DNA of 64,000 nucleotides from Paraliobacillus quinghaiensis (GCF_003426025.1 NZ_QJSH01000002.1:1-64000); one strand, 5' to 3'. Shown: positions 9,024 through 17,096, counted from the first letter of the stretch. Notes: generated from the sequence alone by a model not told the origin. Program-made: numbers and translations.

Positions 9024-9563
9024 ATGAAAATAAACAATTTACCGATAGTACAATTAAGAGAGTTAACTCTGGAAGACGTAGAAGACCGTTATCATTGGTG
9101 TTTAGATAAAGAACTGACAAAACACTTAAATATGCCAGAGAAGTATCCACCTTTTAGCAGAGAAGAAACTCAAAATTGGATTAAGATGTGTATGAATAAG
9201 ACAAACGGATATGAACAAAAAGCCATCCTAACAGAGGAGGGAAAACACATTGGGTGGGTTGATTTAAAAAACATAGATAAGTTAAATAAACATGCTGAAT
9301 TAGGTATTGCTATTGGCGATAAAAACTATTGGGGCAAAGGTTTTGGACTTGCAGCAATGAGAGAAATGCTAATATGGGGATTTAATGAACTAGAACTAAA
9401 TAAGATTTGGTTAAGAGTTGAAGTGGATAATAAAAAAGCAATCAAATCTTATAAACGTTCAGGCTATGTAGAAGAAGGAATTTTAAGACAAGACCGTTTA
9501 AGAAATGGAGAGTTTGTTGACCGGTTAAGAATGAGTATTCTTAAACAAGAATTCTTTAAGTAA
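9024..9563 (+). CDS. RimJ/RimL-type GNAT acetyltransferase
   Basis: The 179-residue protein opens with VQLRELTLEDVEDRYHW, has the acetyl-CoA loop region IGDKNYWGKGFGLAAMREML and the GNAT-3 ending VEVDNKKAIKSYKRSGYVEEGILR. This pattern matches ribosomal-protein, spermidine or aminoglycoside N-acetyltransferase relatives. The actual substrate cannot be told. Start ATG follows TTGGAGATAGCGAG. A hairpin terminator comes 7 bases after the stop. Confidence 0.9.
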   Translation: MKINNLPIVQLRELTLEDVEDRYHWCLDKELTKHLNMPEKYPPFSREETQNWIKMCMNKTNGYEQKAILTEEGKHIGWVDLKNIDKLNKHAELGIAIGDKNYWGKGFGLAAMREMLIWGFNELELNKIWLRVEVDNKKAIKSYKRSGYVEEGILRQDRLRNGEFVDRLRMSILKQEFFK

Positions 9564-9569
9564 CAGGTG

Positions 9570-9600
9570 GCGATTGTTTAATAAAAGAGCAATCGCTTTA
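9570..9600 (+). terminator. Terminator of the GNAT gene
   Basis: GCGATTG (9570-9576) pairs with CAATCGC (9590-9596), followed by TTTATT. The left edge AACAGGTGGC resembles the start of the dispersed hairpin repeat. Confidence 0.7.
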
Positions 9601-9601
9601 T

Positions 9602-9712
9602 TGTGCTATTTGGTTCCCCAAAAAATATGGATGGGGTTTTTCGAATACAAAGAATGCTTGGAAAACAATTACTATTGGTGGGTTAATTATTATAGGAAGT
9701 ACATTCATTTAG
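9602..9712 (+). pseudogene. Possible 3' remnant of a membrane-protein gene
   Basis: An open frame without a start reads WFPKKYGWGFSNTKNAW followed by TITIGGLIIIGSTFI and a TAG. A basic-aromatic segment followed by a hydrophobic helix looks like the tail of a real membrane protein, and the first part resembles the KRFGIGWTLNFANP tail of the DUF5808-type protein at 31461. With no upstream part it would be a decayed fragment. Low certainty. Apart from this and a repeat copy, the 9564-9890 gap holds nothing I can support. Confidence 0.3.
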
Positions 9713-9726
9713 TAATATAGTCTTGT

Positions 9727-9796
9727 ATTAGGGCGTAATAAGGTAGGTTGTTAATGTCGCAGCTACTATTGCTTATTGAGCTAACTGGCAGGATTA
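9727..9796 (+). repeat. Dispersed hairpin repeat, copy B (degenerate)
   Basis: TAGGTTG, loop TTAATGTCG, then CAGCTACTATTGCTTATTGAG. It has the same order and loop as copies A and C, but stem pairing is partly lost. Confidence 0.5.
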
Positions 9797-9890
9797 TAAA
9801 AGAATTAAAGAATTGAATATTCTAGAGATCTACACTTTAGTCATATTCTGATAATATTGATGATTATTCATATTTACGGGAGGTATGGGG

Positions 9891-10115
9891 ATGAAAAACA
9901 TATTTAGGATAGATAAAGTATTAATTGTTGCATCCGTTCTTTTGGTATTAGGATTTGTTATTCGTTTAGGCGCTGATTATTATAAATACCAGAATACTAT
10001 CAATTCTACACCGTTCTATGTTTTTATAATTGGTAGAAGTATAGTTTTTTTGTTGCCGAGCATAATTTGCTTTAGCGCTGCTAAATATGTAAAAAAGCTA
10101 AATCACATAAAATAA
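9891..10115 (+). CDS. Small two-helix membrane protein, unknown
   Basis: A 74-residue protein starting MKNIFRIDKVLIVASVLLVL with two membrane segments (about 9-26 and 44-62) and a short basic tail. Start ATG 9891 is 7 bases after GGGAGG, whereas the ATG at 9885 is only one base from that site. Family unknown to me. Confidence 0.7.
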   Translation: MKNIFRIDKVLIVASVLLVLGFVIRLGADYYKYQNTINSTPFYVFIIGRSIVFLLPSIICFSAAKYVKKLNHIK

Positions 10116-10295
10116 GTATCAGGGGAGTTTTTCTTGAATTAGGAATTGTATTCTTGTTCAACGTAGCAGGTTAATTAAACTAATATAATCATCTTTGATA
10201 AACAGACCCAGGTGGAATGTAGCATTGTATCTAAATGTTGAGAATTAGATTGAGAGACTTCTAATTCAATTATGAGAGTATCAAACTTTATAACT

Positions 10296-10457
10296 TTTTA
10301 TCCCGGTGTAATCGTCCGTAAAACTCCCACTTCAAAACATCGAGAAAAATCAAAGTCGTTTAAGTGGGAGTAAACGGACGCTAACACCCCGAATGGTTCA
10401 GCTAACAATCAGTGGGGGAGGACAAAAAACCCCACTGATTGAAGGTTCACTTTATAT
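10296..10457. repeat. Double-hairpin interspersed element, copy 1
   Basis: A long interrupted stem is formed by CGGTGT, CGTCCGT and ACTCCCACTT on the left and AAGTGGGAGT, ACGGACG and ACACCCCG on the right, with small symmetric internal loops. A second hairpin follows: CAATCAGTGGGG with CCCCACTGATTG. The end is GGTTCACTTTATAT. Copy 2 lies at 16866-17028 with about 90 percent identity by eye. There is no ORF, so it is a MITE-like or IS200/IS605-end-like element. Confidence 0.75.
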
Positions 10458-10554
10458 GAATATTTCAAAAGAAAATTAACATAAAAACAACTAGTTTTCT
10501 TTTTCAATTAACGGATGGATTAGCTTAAGAAGGGTTTATATATAATATTAGTAT

Positions 10555-10588
10555 GGCTCAGTTCAGAATTGAACTGGGTTATTTTTTT
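10555..10588 (+). terminator. Orphan terminator-like hairpin
   Basis: GGCTCAGTTC (10555-10564), loop AGAATT, GAACTGGGTT, then ATTTTTTT. No gene ends nearby. A TATAAT at about 10540 just upstream could mark a very short transcript, or it may be a relic. Confidence 0.5.
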
Positions 10589-10921
10589 GTAAACAAAATC
10601 GCTGCAATATAGAGTTCTGTTATAGGTAACTATCCGGTTACTTAATAATCTTTTTTCTTTTGGTTAGTGTTTCAGCCTTTCCCGATAAAGTAAACCTACA
10701 TAACATATTAAAACAGCAGTTAAAGGATAGTAATTTATAAGTAGTTTTAAAGTTAAAAACAACAATCGAAAGTGGTGTGGTGCTGCATGTTAATGCTGGG
10801 TAATTTTCTTAATTTAATTATTTTCCTTTAAAAGGCTGTTGCATATGCATTTTGTCCAATCAAATATGCAGTACATTAATATTATGATATTGAAGTTTAC
10901 TAAAAGGGAGTGAAATCAAAA

Positions 10922-12064
10922 ATGGTATGTGATTCAAATACAACAACGCTATTTTTTCCATCTACTCAAATGGTCAATGGTTGGCAAATCACCTATAACG
11001 AAATAGAATCAGATCCTCCTACTAATACTTTTTGCTATGATGTTGAACCTGTAGGTAATCCACAAGATTTAAGCCATTTTACTGTAGGAATTGATGAGAC
11101 AAATTGCCCGAATTTGCTAGACGAGTTGGAGGATGACGATCTATTTTGTACACGTTCAGATAGCTTAGATCTTGTAGAGTGTGAGGTTGTGAGAGACCCA
11201 GCTACAGATGAAGTGCGAGGTTTCAAATTCGATGGGATAGAATTGGAGCCAGATGATCCAGATTTACCTGTAACATTTTGCGTCACAATTGATACAGAAC
11301 AACCTTTATTCTTAGGTTGTGTTTTGGTTAGTGGCAAAGCGGGTGAAAACTCAGATACTGGAAATGAGACAATTCCAGGCCCATCTTGTACACCACCAAT
11401 GACCACAACTACTACAACGAGCACAAGTACAACTACTACGACAAGCACGTCGACAACAACAACGAGCACGAGTACAACTACGACAACAAGCACGTCGACA
11501 ACAACAACGAGCACGAGTACAACTACTACGACAAGCACGTCAACAACAACGAGCACAAGTACAACTACTACGACAAGCACTACTACTTCAACAACGTCAA
11601 CGACCACAACTACTACAGTATGTCCAATAGCAAATCCACAAAGCTGTTGCCAACACGTGGTTGAATTTAAAACGCAAATTGTACCACCAGCACTAGCGAT
11701 TAATGATGTTACTACTGATGTGTTTTTTAACCAGCCACCAGTAATAGAGCTAGTTTGTCCAGAAAAAGTTGTTGTTTGTGGTAAATTAACAAAGGTTATT
11801 AATTATACTGCAGTACTTGAAAACGGAGATCAAATCCCTAACACTCTAGTCGACGAAGCTTCATTCCAATGTGTGATCGATAGAGAAGATGCAAATGAAG
11901 GTGACGAATTTGACGTAGTTGGGTATGCTGTATTATGTGAAGGGACACCTAGATTGATAAACAGAGGTACCCGTCCAGCTTTATCGGCACCAGGTACTGA
12001 AGATGTTTATTGGAGACTTGTTGAAAAAGATATTATTAAGGTATGTATTAGAAAATCGGAGTGA
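10922..12064 (+). CDS. Thr/Ser-rich mucin-like spore-surface protein with SPOCS-like C-terminal domain
   Basis: A 380-residue protein in three parts. Residues 1-160 form a Cys-containing acidic N-terminal domain. Residues 161-232 contain only Thr and Ser (patterns such as TTTTTSTST), a likely O-glycosylated stalk encoded by a repeat of about 45 bp. Residues 233-380 form a globular domain starting VCPIANPQSCCQHVVEF. That domain aligns along its length with the C-terminal domain of the collagen-like protein: CGKL...INY, LVDEASFQCVIDREDA, VEKDIIKVCIRK. I start at ATG 10922, 9 bases after GGAGTG; the GTG at 10910 overlaps that site. By this link I infer a spore-surface location. No signal peptide is seen, which fits mother-cell assembly. 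Confidence 0.85.
   Translation: MVCDSNTTTLFFPSTQMVNGWQITYNEIESDPPTNTFCYDVEPVGNPQDLSHFTVGIDETNCPNLLDELEDDDLFCTRSDSLDLVECEVVRDPATDEVRGFKFDGIELEPDDPDLPVTFCVTIDTEQPLFLGCVLVSGKAGENSDTGNETIPGPSCTPPMTTTTTTSTSTTTTTSTSTTTTSTSTTTTTSTSTTTTSTSTTTTTSTSTTTSTSTTTTTSTTTSTTSTTTTTTVCPIANPQSCCQHVVEFKTQIVPPALAINDVTTDVFFNQPPVIELVCPEKVVVCGKLTKVINYTAVLENGDQIPNTLVDEASFQCVIDREDANEGDEFDVVGYAVLCEGTPRLINRGTRPALSAPGTEDVYWRLVEKDIIKVCIRKSE
11402..11617 (+). repeat. Thr/Ser-coding minisatellite
   Basis: About 216 bases of tandem degenerate repeat of roughly 45 bp (for example GAGCACGAGTACAACTAC with ACAAGCACGTCGACAACA). It encodes the whole Thr/Ser stalk. Such tracts change length by slippage or recombination. Confidence 0.85.
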
Positions 12065-12111
12065 CTTGATGGTACCAACGAAGACTAAGTGAATTTTTGT
12101 TATACAAAATT

Positions 12112-12150
12112 AATCCTCTTGAATCGTTCTGGATTTGAGAGGATTTTTAA
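12112..12150 (+). terminator. Terminator of the mucin-like gene
   Basis: AATCCTCT (12112-12119) pairs with AGAGGATT (12138-12145), followed by TTTAATTTTTTT. Confidence 0.85.
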
Positions 12151-12282
12151 TTTTTTTATAGGAAAAATTCATATTAAAGTATAGTTATTAAGCCTAGCAG
12201 GTGTTATAGTATGATGAGTATATTTTTAAGGGGATTTTAAGTGGTTTAAGATAATTAATAACATCAACAAGGAGCACTACCT

Positions 12283-13008
12283 ATGCTAAAATTTTTTAAA
12301 AAGAGAAATAAAATGGAAACGAAAGATACACAAGTGAAGCCAAAGCAACAAATAAATAAATCGGTAACAGGTAGAAGTAATGATGAACTTGCAGCTGTGA
12401 AAGGGCAAATTGGTGAGCACAAAATTGCTATCCAACTCACGCAGATGCCAAAAGAATACCGTTACGTGAATGATGTGATGATCAAGAATCTAAAATCAAA
12501 GACGGGTTATTCTCAAATTGATCATATTGTGCTTACACCTTATGGGATTTTCGTGATTGAGACGAAAAATTATCAAGGAACGATCTATGGTGGAAAAGAT
12601 AGAAAGACATGGCTTGTGAATGGAAAGTTCAAGTTCATGAATCCTTTTAATCAAAACTATGGCCACATTAAAGCGTTGCTACAGGTGGCTGGTAATAAGT
12701 ATAAAGATCATATTATTTCAATGGTATCTTTCACAAAACGCTGTACTTTTAAAATTGACACGGAATTGCGAAAGATCACGTCGAATAATTTGATTATCTA
12801 TGATATTGAATTATCGGAATTTATCCTAAGAAAATTAAATGTATTAAAGATAGAGCGGAAAAAGCCTTTATTAACAGAAGAAGAGATAGATCGAATCTAT
12901 CAGGACTTACTAGATGCGAATATTACTGATCCGGTGATTCGGGAAAAACATAATGAAGCGTTGAATGCGAAAGCGGCTGGTTCAATCACACCTAACGTTG
13001 ATCAATAG
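12283..13008 (+). CDS. NERD (nuclease-related) domain protein
   Basis: The 241-residue protein has a NERD domain at about residues 40-150: KGQIGEHKIAIQL, YSQIDHIVLTPYGIFVIETKNYQGTIYG cut into its two core motifs (QIDHIV with acidic D, and ETKNY), and the tail NPFNQNYGHIKAL. The D...E-x-K spacing resembles PD-(D/E)XK nucleases. NERD proteins of Firmicutes are thought to act on DNA, but no role is proven. The start has a basic head. ATG lies 8 bases after AAGGAG. Confidence 0.87.
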   Translation: MLKFFKKRNKMETKDTQVKPKQQINKSVTGRSNDELAAVKGQIGEHKIAIQLTQMPKEYRYVNDVMIKNLKSKTGYSQIDHIVLTPYGIFVIETKNYQGTIYGGKDRKTWLVNGKFKFMNPFNQNYGHIKALLQVAGNKYKDHIISMVSFTKRCTFKIDTELRKITSNNLIIYDIELSEFILRKLNVLKIERKKPLLTEEEIDRIYQDLLDANITDPVIREKHNEALNAKAAGSITPNVDQ

Positions 13009-13011
13009 AAT

Positions 13012-13054
13012 ATAGACCTCCCTATTTACCCACGAGTGACTAGGAGAGGTCTAT
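13012..13054 (+). terminator. Terminator of the NERD gene
   Basis: ATAGACCTCC (13012-13021) pairs with GGAGAGGTCTAT (13043-13054) with a small bulge. A second hairpin, TAGGCCACAG (13100-13109) with CTGTGGTCTA (13116-13125), follows. No long T run. Confidence 0.6.
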
Positions 13055-13239
13055 CGTTCGAACTAGATAGCCGATTCCTCTGGGGGAACCGCTTATTTAT
13101 AGGCCACAGTTAGCGCTGTGGTCTATTAGTATACGATGCTCTTACTTGAATCATACCATAGCGTTAATATGTGTAGTGACATCCTCCTATCACTGAAACA
13201 CCAAGTTTTCCTGGGATGACATCTCAAAGACAAAGGAAA

Positions 13240-13416
13240 TCATTTATCTAATTTTTTTAGTAAATCAATGATTTCATTGTTTTGCTTAATCTGCTGGTCA
13301 CTATTCTTTTTGATTTGATAAACCCAAATTAAAAGATATATTATGACTAAAGGTACTCCGACATATACAAATAAAATTGAGAATAAAGCGAATATATTAA
13401 AACTCATAAAACCCAT
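13240..13416 (-). CDS. Small membrane protein with coiled tail, unknown
   Basis: 58 residues: one membrane helix (about 8-30, IFALFSILFVYVGVPLVIIY) then a polar tail with QQIKQNNEIIDLLKKLDK, likely a short helix for self-association. I start at ATG 13416 because GGGAGGTG sits 6-7 bases upstream. The longer ATG start at 13449 has no such site. Next to another small membrane gene (13451) on the same strand. Confidence 0.65.
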   Translation of the reverse strand: MGFMSFNIFALFSILFVYVGVPLVIIYLLIWVYQIKKNSDQQIKQNNEIIDLLKKLDK

Positions 13417-13450
13417 AAATTCACCTCCCATGTAATGAATTGCAAGCACG

Positions 13451-13684
13451 TTACTTTTGTAAATAACTAAAAATAGAAGAAGATAGCATTATTAAAAATA
13501 ACACAACATAAAACCAACCGCTTGCTTTTCGCTCTTTTTTAAATTCTTCTAATCCAACTACGAAAAAAGCTAAACCTAAGAAAAATTGCATTAAATAAAT
13601 ATATTCAAAGTTTTGCGTGATTACCCCATAAAAAATAAATGAAGTAACGATTATTGACAATACCACCAGTAAAATTCTCAGCAA
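13451..13684 (-). CDS. DUF3953-type small membrane protein
   Basis: A 77-residue protein with three hydrophobic segments and the central GLAFFVVGLEEFKKERKASGW that marks DUF3953. Function unknown. AGAGAGG directly abuts the ATG at 13690, leaving no spacer. The TTG two codons later (13684) has a 6-base spacer, so I prefer that start. Confidence 0.7.
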   Translation of the reverse strand: MLRILLVVLSIIVTSFIFYGVITQNFEYIYLMQFFLGLAFFVVGLEEFKKERKASGWFYVVLFLIMLSSSIFSYLQK

Positions 13685-13967
13685 AACCATCCTCTCTGTT
13701 TTTTGAAGCTAACCTTCCTATGATGTACATATATATATTAACATAAAATTCCATGTCACTATTATACTATTGAAAATTGATGAGTGTGCAATATTATATT
13801 AGTAAGTTGATTGAAACCTTTTCTCCTAAAGAACCGTAGTAATTACTAGGGAAAACTTAAAGTGTTATTTATTGCATTAGGTAAGAATGTTAGCAAAACA
13901 GAGAACGAAAATAAACGTGATATGTCTTATGAGATTGAGCAGGGTGATGAAATAAAGGAGTGTTTTT

Positions 13968-14462
13968 TTGTCAAAGGATAAAGTTATTGAGTTCCTTTTT
14001 AACGAAAAAAAATATCGAGTGGAGAAGTTTGTTATTCTACTTTTCTTTGGTATTGTATTTGGATATATAGTAATGGTATTTGAAATTTCTTTATTGGCTA
14101 TGAATATAATTGTTTTAACGTTTGTATTGATTAGGTTAGTATTACAATTAATCTTTTACAATAAGATAAAGAATATTAAAACAAGTGCAATAAATTGGCT
14201 AGGAATTTTGATTTGTCTTATTGCTTTAATAGCGATGTCGTTTCTATATGTTGAACAAATGAAATTGAAGAATGCAGCTTATGATGTGATTGAAGATAAA
14301 GTAAATAATAAAAGTGTCACGATTGAGTACGTTGATGAGATGGACGAAGAGAATCTTTATGCTATAGGCTATACCGTTGCAGGTGAAGACGAGAGAAATT
14401 TGGAATTTTATTACTGGCAGGATAATGAATTTATTCCTGAAAATATAATAGACAGCGAGTGA
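13968..14462 (+). CDS. Membrane protein with extracellular C-terminal part, unknown
   Basis: 164 residues: membrane helices at about 21-40, 43-64 and 76-94, then an acidic region with DEMDEENLYAIGYTVAGEDE. Start TTG 13968 is 7 bases after AAAGGAG. It is 4 bases from the next gene, so the two are likely co-transcribed. I recognise no family. Confidence 0.65.
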   Translation: MSKDKVIEFLFNEKKYRVEKFVILLFFGIVFGYIVMVFEISLLAMNIIVLTFVLIRLVLQLIFYNKIKNIKTSAINWLGILICLIALIAMSFLYVEQMKLKNAAYDVIEDKVNNKSVTIEYVDEMDEENLYAIGYTVAGEDERNLEFYYWQDNEFIPENIIDSE

Positions 14463-14466
14463 TTCT

Positions 14467-14778
14467 ATGAGGAAGTTAAATAAAGAATATATGATGTGGA
14501 GTTTACTATTCTGTATTGTAATACCAATCTTTATTCCAAGTAACTTTTCAAATGAAGGTATGGGTAATTATTCATTTGGTTTCCCTTTAAAATATATAAC
14601 AATCTATCAACGAGAGCCTAATAGTATGTGGTTTTTAGAAAATTTCTTTAATGGAAATGCTGGATTGGCAATAAACATTGTTCCTTTTGCTTTGAATGTA
14701 TTTATTGTTTATTTGGTTGTAAAATCCGTAGCGGATAAAATTTATAAGAAAAAAGACTTAGATTCAAATGTTAAATAG
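14467..14778 (+). CDS. Small membrane protein, unknown
   Basis: 103 residues with a first helix (about 9-25) and a second near 75-92, and between them an aromatic loop FGFPLKYITIYQREPNSMWF. It starts 4 bases after the stop of the gene before it and has a weak ribosome site, suggesting translational coupling. I recognise no family. Confidence 0.65.
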   Translation: MRKLNKEYMMWSLLFCIVIPIFIPSNFSNEGMGNYSFGFPLKYITIYQREPNSMWFLENFFNGNAGLAINIVPFALNVFIVYLVVKSVADKIYKKKDLDSNVK

Positions 14779-14827
14779 AAAATATCCATCTCAAAAGTAA
14801 GCGTGATTAAATGAAAGGGAGGATAAA

Positions 14828-15280
14828 ATGGATGAAACACAATGGGATATAAAAGAAGTAAAGCGTTTAAAAAAGAAGCAATTAGTTCAATATAATCTCT
14901 TGATGCTGTTGATATTCGTGTTGTTTGGTTACCTTGTTGAAAACAATAAGGAATTCGTCCTTAATGTATTTTTTGCCGTATTTTTTTGGTGGATTACAGC
15001 TATAATGCTGTACACGCTAAATACAGGAAAACCGATCGGTACAAAAACAAGTAGACGTTTGCAAGAATTCGACAGAGATCGTTTGTGAGAAAAACGTTGG
15101 AAGAGAAGAAGCATTATAGAGGTTGTAATTATCAGTGTTGTAAGTGTTGTTCTGACAGTCTTTTTGTTTAGTATGGATTTTAATACTGTAAGAATGGAAT
15201 TCCCTAAAGATGTTTTCCCGCTTATCGGAGCCTGGGTAGGTCTTAATATTGGGGAGAGTGTTAGAATGAGTAACTTATAG
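14828..15280 (+). pseudogene. Small membrane-protein gene broken by one in-frame TGA
   Basis: ATG 14828 opens 86 codons (two membrane helices) and stops at TGA 15086-15088. The same frame continues without a gap as EKRWKRRSIIEVVIISVVSVV and on through LIGAWVGLNIGESVRMSNL to TAG at 15278. This continuation has normal membrane-protein composition and no start of its own, so one nonsense change (CGA to TGA would do it) splits a gene of 150 codons. Alternatives are a sequencing error or readthrough. Ribosome site GGGAGG lies before the start. Confidence 0.75.
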
Positions 15281-15310
15281 TGTTTGCCGTTCAAAGGGGA
15301 GGAAATTAAA

Positions 15311-15595
15311 ATGGATTTTTTGTTACTAATTATTTCAATCTTTTTATTATTATTTGCACTAACAAAAGTGTCGAAGGTTAAATATTCTAAGGATGCTTCC
15401 ACTTTAAAAGAAGCTAAACTGAATGTCATTTCGCTATTATGGGGAGTCGTAATAATTGCAGCAATGATATTTATTCCTTATCAAGTTTGGACTATATCAG
15501 GAAGCTCAACTTATTGGGATGGAGCATACATACTTCTGGGAACAGGGCTTATAACCGCAATTTTTAGTTTCATTTTTTATTATAAAGTTAAATAA
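15311..15595 (+). CDS. Small three-helix membrane protein, unknown
   Basis: 94 residues with hydrophobic segments at about 2-18, 40-57 and 72-90. Start ATG 15311 lies 8 bases after GGGGAGG, 31 bases after the end of the broken gene before it. A dispersed repeat begins at its stop codon. Confidence 0.65.
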   Translation: MDFLLLIISIFLLLFALTKVSKVKYSKDASTLKEAKLNVISLLWGVVIIAAMIFIPYQVWTISGSSTYWDGAYILLGTGLITAIFSFIFYYKVK

Positions 15596-15672
15596 CAGGT
15601 GACATAGTAGAGTAGGAGTTGTCAAAATGGCAGCTCCTATTGCTTATTGTATTAATGCAACAGAATAGCAGA
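15594..15672 (+). repeat. Dispersed hairpin repeat, copy C
   Basis: ACAGGTGAC, then AGGAGTTG (15614-15621), loop TCAAAATGG, CAGCTCCT (15631-15638) and ATTGCTTATTG. It has an eight-pair stem with one G-T pair. It begins at the stop codon of the gene before it. Confidence 0.7.
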
Positions 15673-15834
15673 ATTTAAAATGGGACACAATAATTCTATA
15701 TTTGGTTAGGAGTTATTATCATGCACTTATTCGTTTCCATTATGTACAACAAACCGGTTGATTTATTTTAACGTCTAATTGTTGTTGTGATACTAACAAG
15801 TAGCAAACCATAATCCCATAAAGGAGATGTGCGA

Positions 15835-16383
15835 ATGACAAATATCGGGGAGTCACTTAAAAATGTATTGAATACTGTTGTTGATGATGAACCTAAAAAT
15901 CCATTACATGTAGGGGAAGTGATGAATTTATGGACGTACTTAACGATGTTAGAGGAGGCAAATCGTTTTGTCGAAATTGCCTTAAATACAACAACAGATA
16001 AAGAGTTAATAGAAGCGCTAAAGCATAGTTGGAGTGATTGTAACAAGCAAGTGAAACAAATAAAAGCGTTATTTACTAAAGAAGGCGTTAGTTTACCACC
16101 AACTAGTGAACCAAAACCTAAATCAGAGCCGAATGATGTACCATTAGGAGTTAAACTAACGGACGATGAGATAGCGAATGGAGTTGTTATGAAATTAGTA
16201 TCTGCAATTTCTCTTTGTGGGGTTGGACTTAGTCAATCGTTACGAACGGATATTGGAGCAATGTGGTATGACTTTTTAAATGTCCGAGTCAAGTTCAGTG
16301 GTTACTATATGCCAATTATGCGAAAAAGAGGATGGATTAAAGTTCCGCCTTATTATGTTCCTAATGGACGACCGGATAAATAG
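15835..16383 (+). CDS. DUF3231-like protein, single domain
   Basis: 182 residues, mostly helical, with the bundle region NPLHVGEVMNLWTYLTMLEEA and later VVMKLVSAISLCGVGLSQSLRTDIG. It resembles one half of the two-domain DUF3231 protein at 45857. Function unknown, possibly a ferritin-like or spore-linked helical bundle. Start ATG 15835 is 8 bases after AAGGAG. Confidence 0.7.
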   Translation: MTNIGESLKNVLNTVVDDEPKNPLHVGEVMNLWTYLTMLEEANRFVEIALNTTTDKELIEALKHSWSDCNKQVKQIKALFTKEGVSLPPTSEPKPKSEPNDVPLGVKLTDDEIANGVVMKLVSAISLCGVGLSQSLRTDIGAMWYDFLNVRVKFSGYYMPIMRKRGWIKVPPYYVPNGRPDK

Positions 16384-16403
16384 ACCGAGGAATGTTCTTG
16401 AAA

Positions 16404-16480
16404 TAAGGGTAGGTACAGTAGATTAAGGAGTTGTCGATTTGGCAACTCCTAGTGCTTGCTAAACTAATGCCAACCAGTTA
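16404..16480 (+). repeat. Dispersed hairpin repeat, copy D
   Basis: AGGAGTTG (16426-16433), loop TCGATTTGG, CAACTCCT (16443-16450), perfect eight-pair stem, followed by AGTGCTTGCTAAACTAA. It ends at the stop of the convergent DUF4181 gene and may serve as its terminator. Confidence 0.7.
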
Positions 16481-16822
16481 GTTAAAAAAGATGATAGCAG
16501 TTATCCCTAATAAGACCCAAAGAAACGCTTCTAAAAGATAAGTTATAAATAATCTATTTTCCCTTTTATAGATAAATTGTTCGGCACTAAAAATTAACTT
16601 AACTGTTGCTCCAATAAACGGAAAAATAAAGAAAAAATTTGCATCTGAATAGATAAATACGATAAAAACATAAGCTATAAAAGTAAGAAAAAATAAAATA
16701 GCAAACCATTTACTTTCGGGTTTGTAGACCCAATTTCTCTTTGGTATATTACACTTTTTTGTCAAAAGTTTGTCTAAGTAAAAATATAAAATAATTATAC
16801 TTATTATAACTAAATACCCCAT
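16478..16822 (-). CDS. DUF4181-type membrane protein
   Basis: 114 residues: N-terminal helix, then a loop with TKKCNIPKRNWVYKPESKW and three more helices, which is the DUF4181 layout. Function unknown. I start at ATG 16822 because AGGAGGAA sits just upstream; the longer start at 16846 would overlap it. Confidence 0.75.
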   Translation of the reverse strand: MGYLVIISIIILYFYLDKLLTKKCNIPKRNWVYKPESKWFAILFFLTFIAYVFIVFIYSDANFFFIFPFIGATVKLIFSAEQFIYKRENRLFITYLLEAFLWVLLGITAIIFFN

Positions 16823-16865
16823 AGAAATTCCTCCTAGATTAAACACACCTATTCACATTATTAAT

Positions 16866-17028
16866 TTTATCTCGGTGTAATCGTCCGTAAAACTCCCACT
16901 TCAAAACATTGAGAAAAATCAAAGTTGTTTAAGTGAGAGTAAACGGACGCTAACACCCCGAGATGGTTCAGTTAACAATCAGTGGGGGAAGGACAAAACC
17001 CCCCACTGATTGAAGGTTCACTTTATAT
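16866..17028. repeat. Double-hairpin interspersed element, copy 2
   Basis: Same layout as 10296-10457. Two paired positions differ from copy 1 (CGA/TCG there, TGA/TTG here) in a way that keeps G-T pairing. It lies 44 bases upstream of the DUF4181 start. After it comes TATATTAACATAAAATTCCA, which also occurs at 13736-13755. Confidence 0.75.
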
Positions 17029-17096
17029 TAACATAAAATTCCACTACTGTGTTTAAAAAGGGGAGCAAGACAAAATAATAATTAAGTCCATAAAAT

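Larger units (their letters stand above)
10116..10921. other. Gene-free stretch, about 800 bases
   Basis: It contains a double-hairpin repeat element (10296-10457) and an orphan terminator-like hairpin (10555-10588). It then has AT-rich DNA leading to the Thr/Ser-rich gene, including an imperfect palindrome GCATATGC...ATATGC near 10849-10870. No coding frame with a ribosome site was found. Confidence 0.6.

Noticed and set aside
11035-11607. Minus-strand Val-rich ORF opposite the Thr/Ser tract
   Set aside because: Complement of Thr/Ser codons; no start signal.
14828-15280. Frameshift as the cause of the gene break
   Set aside because: The second half is in the same frame as the first; a single TGA is enough.
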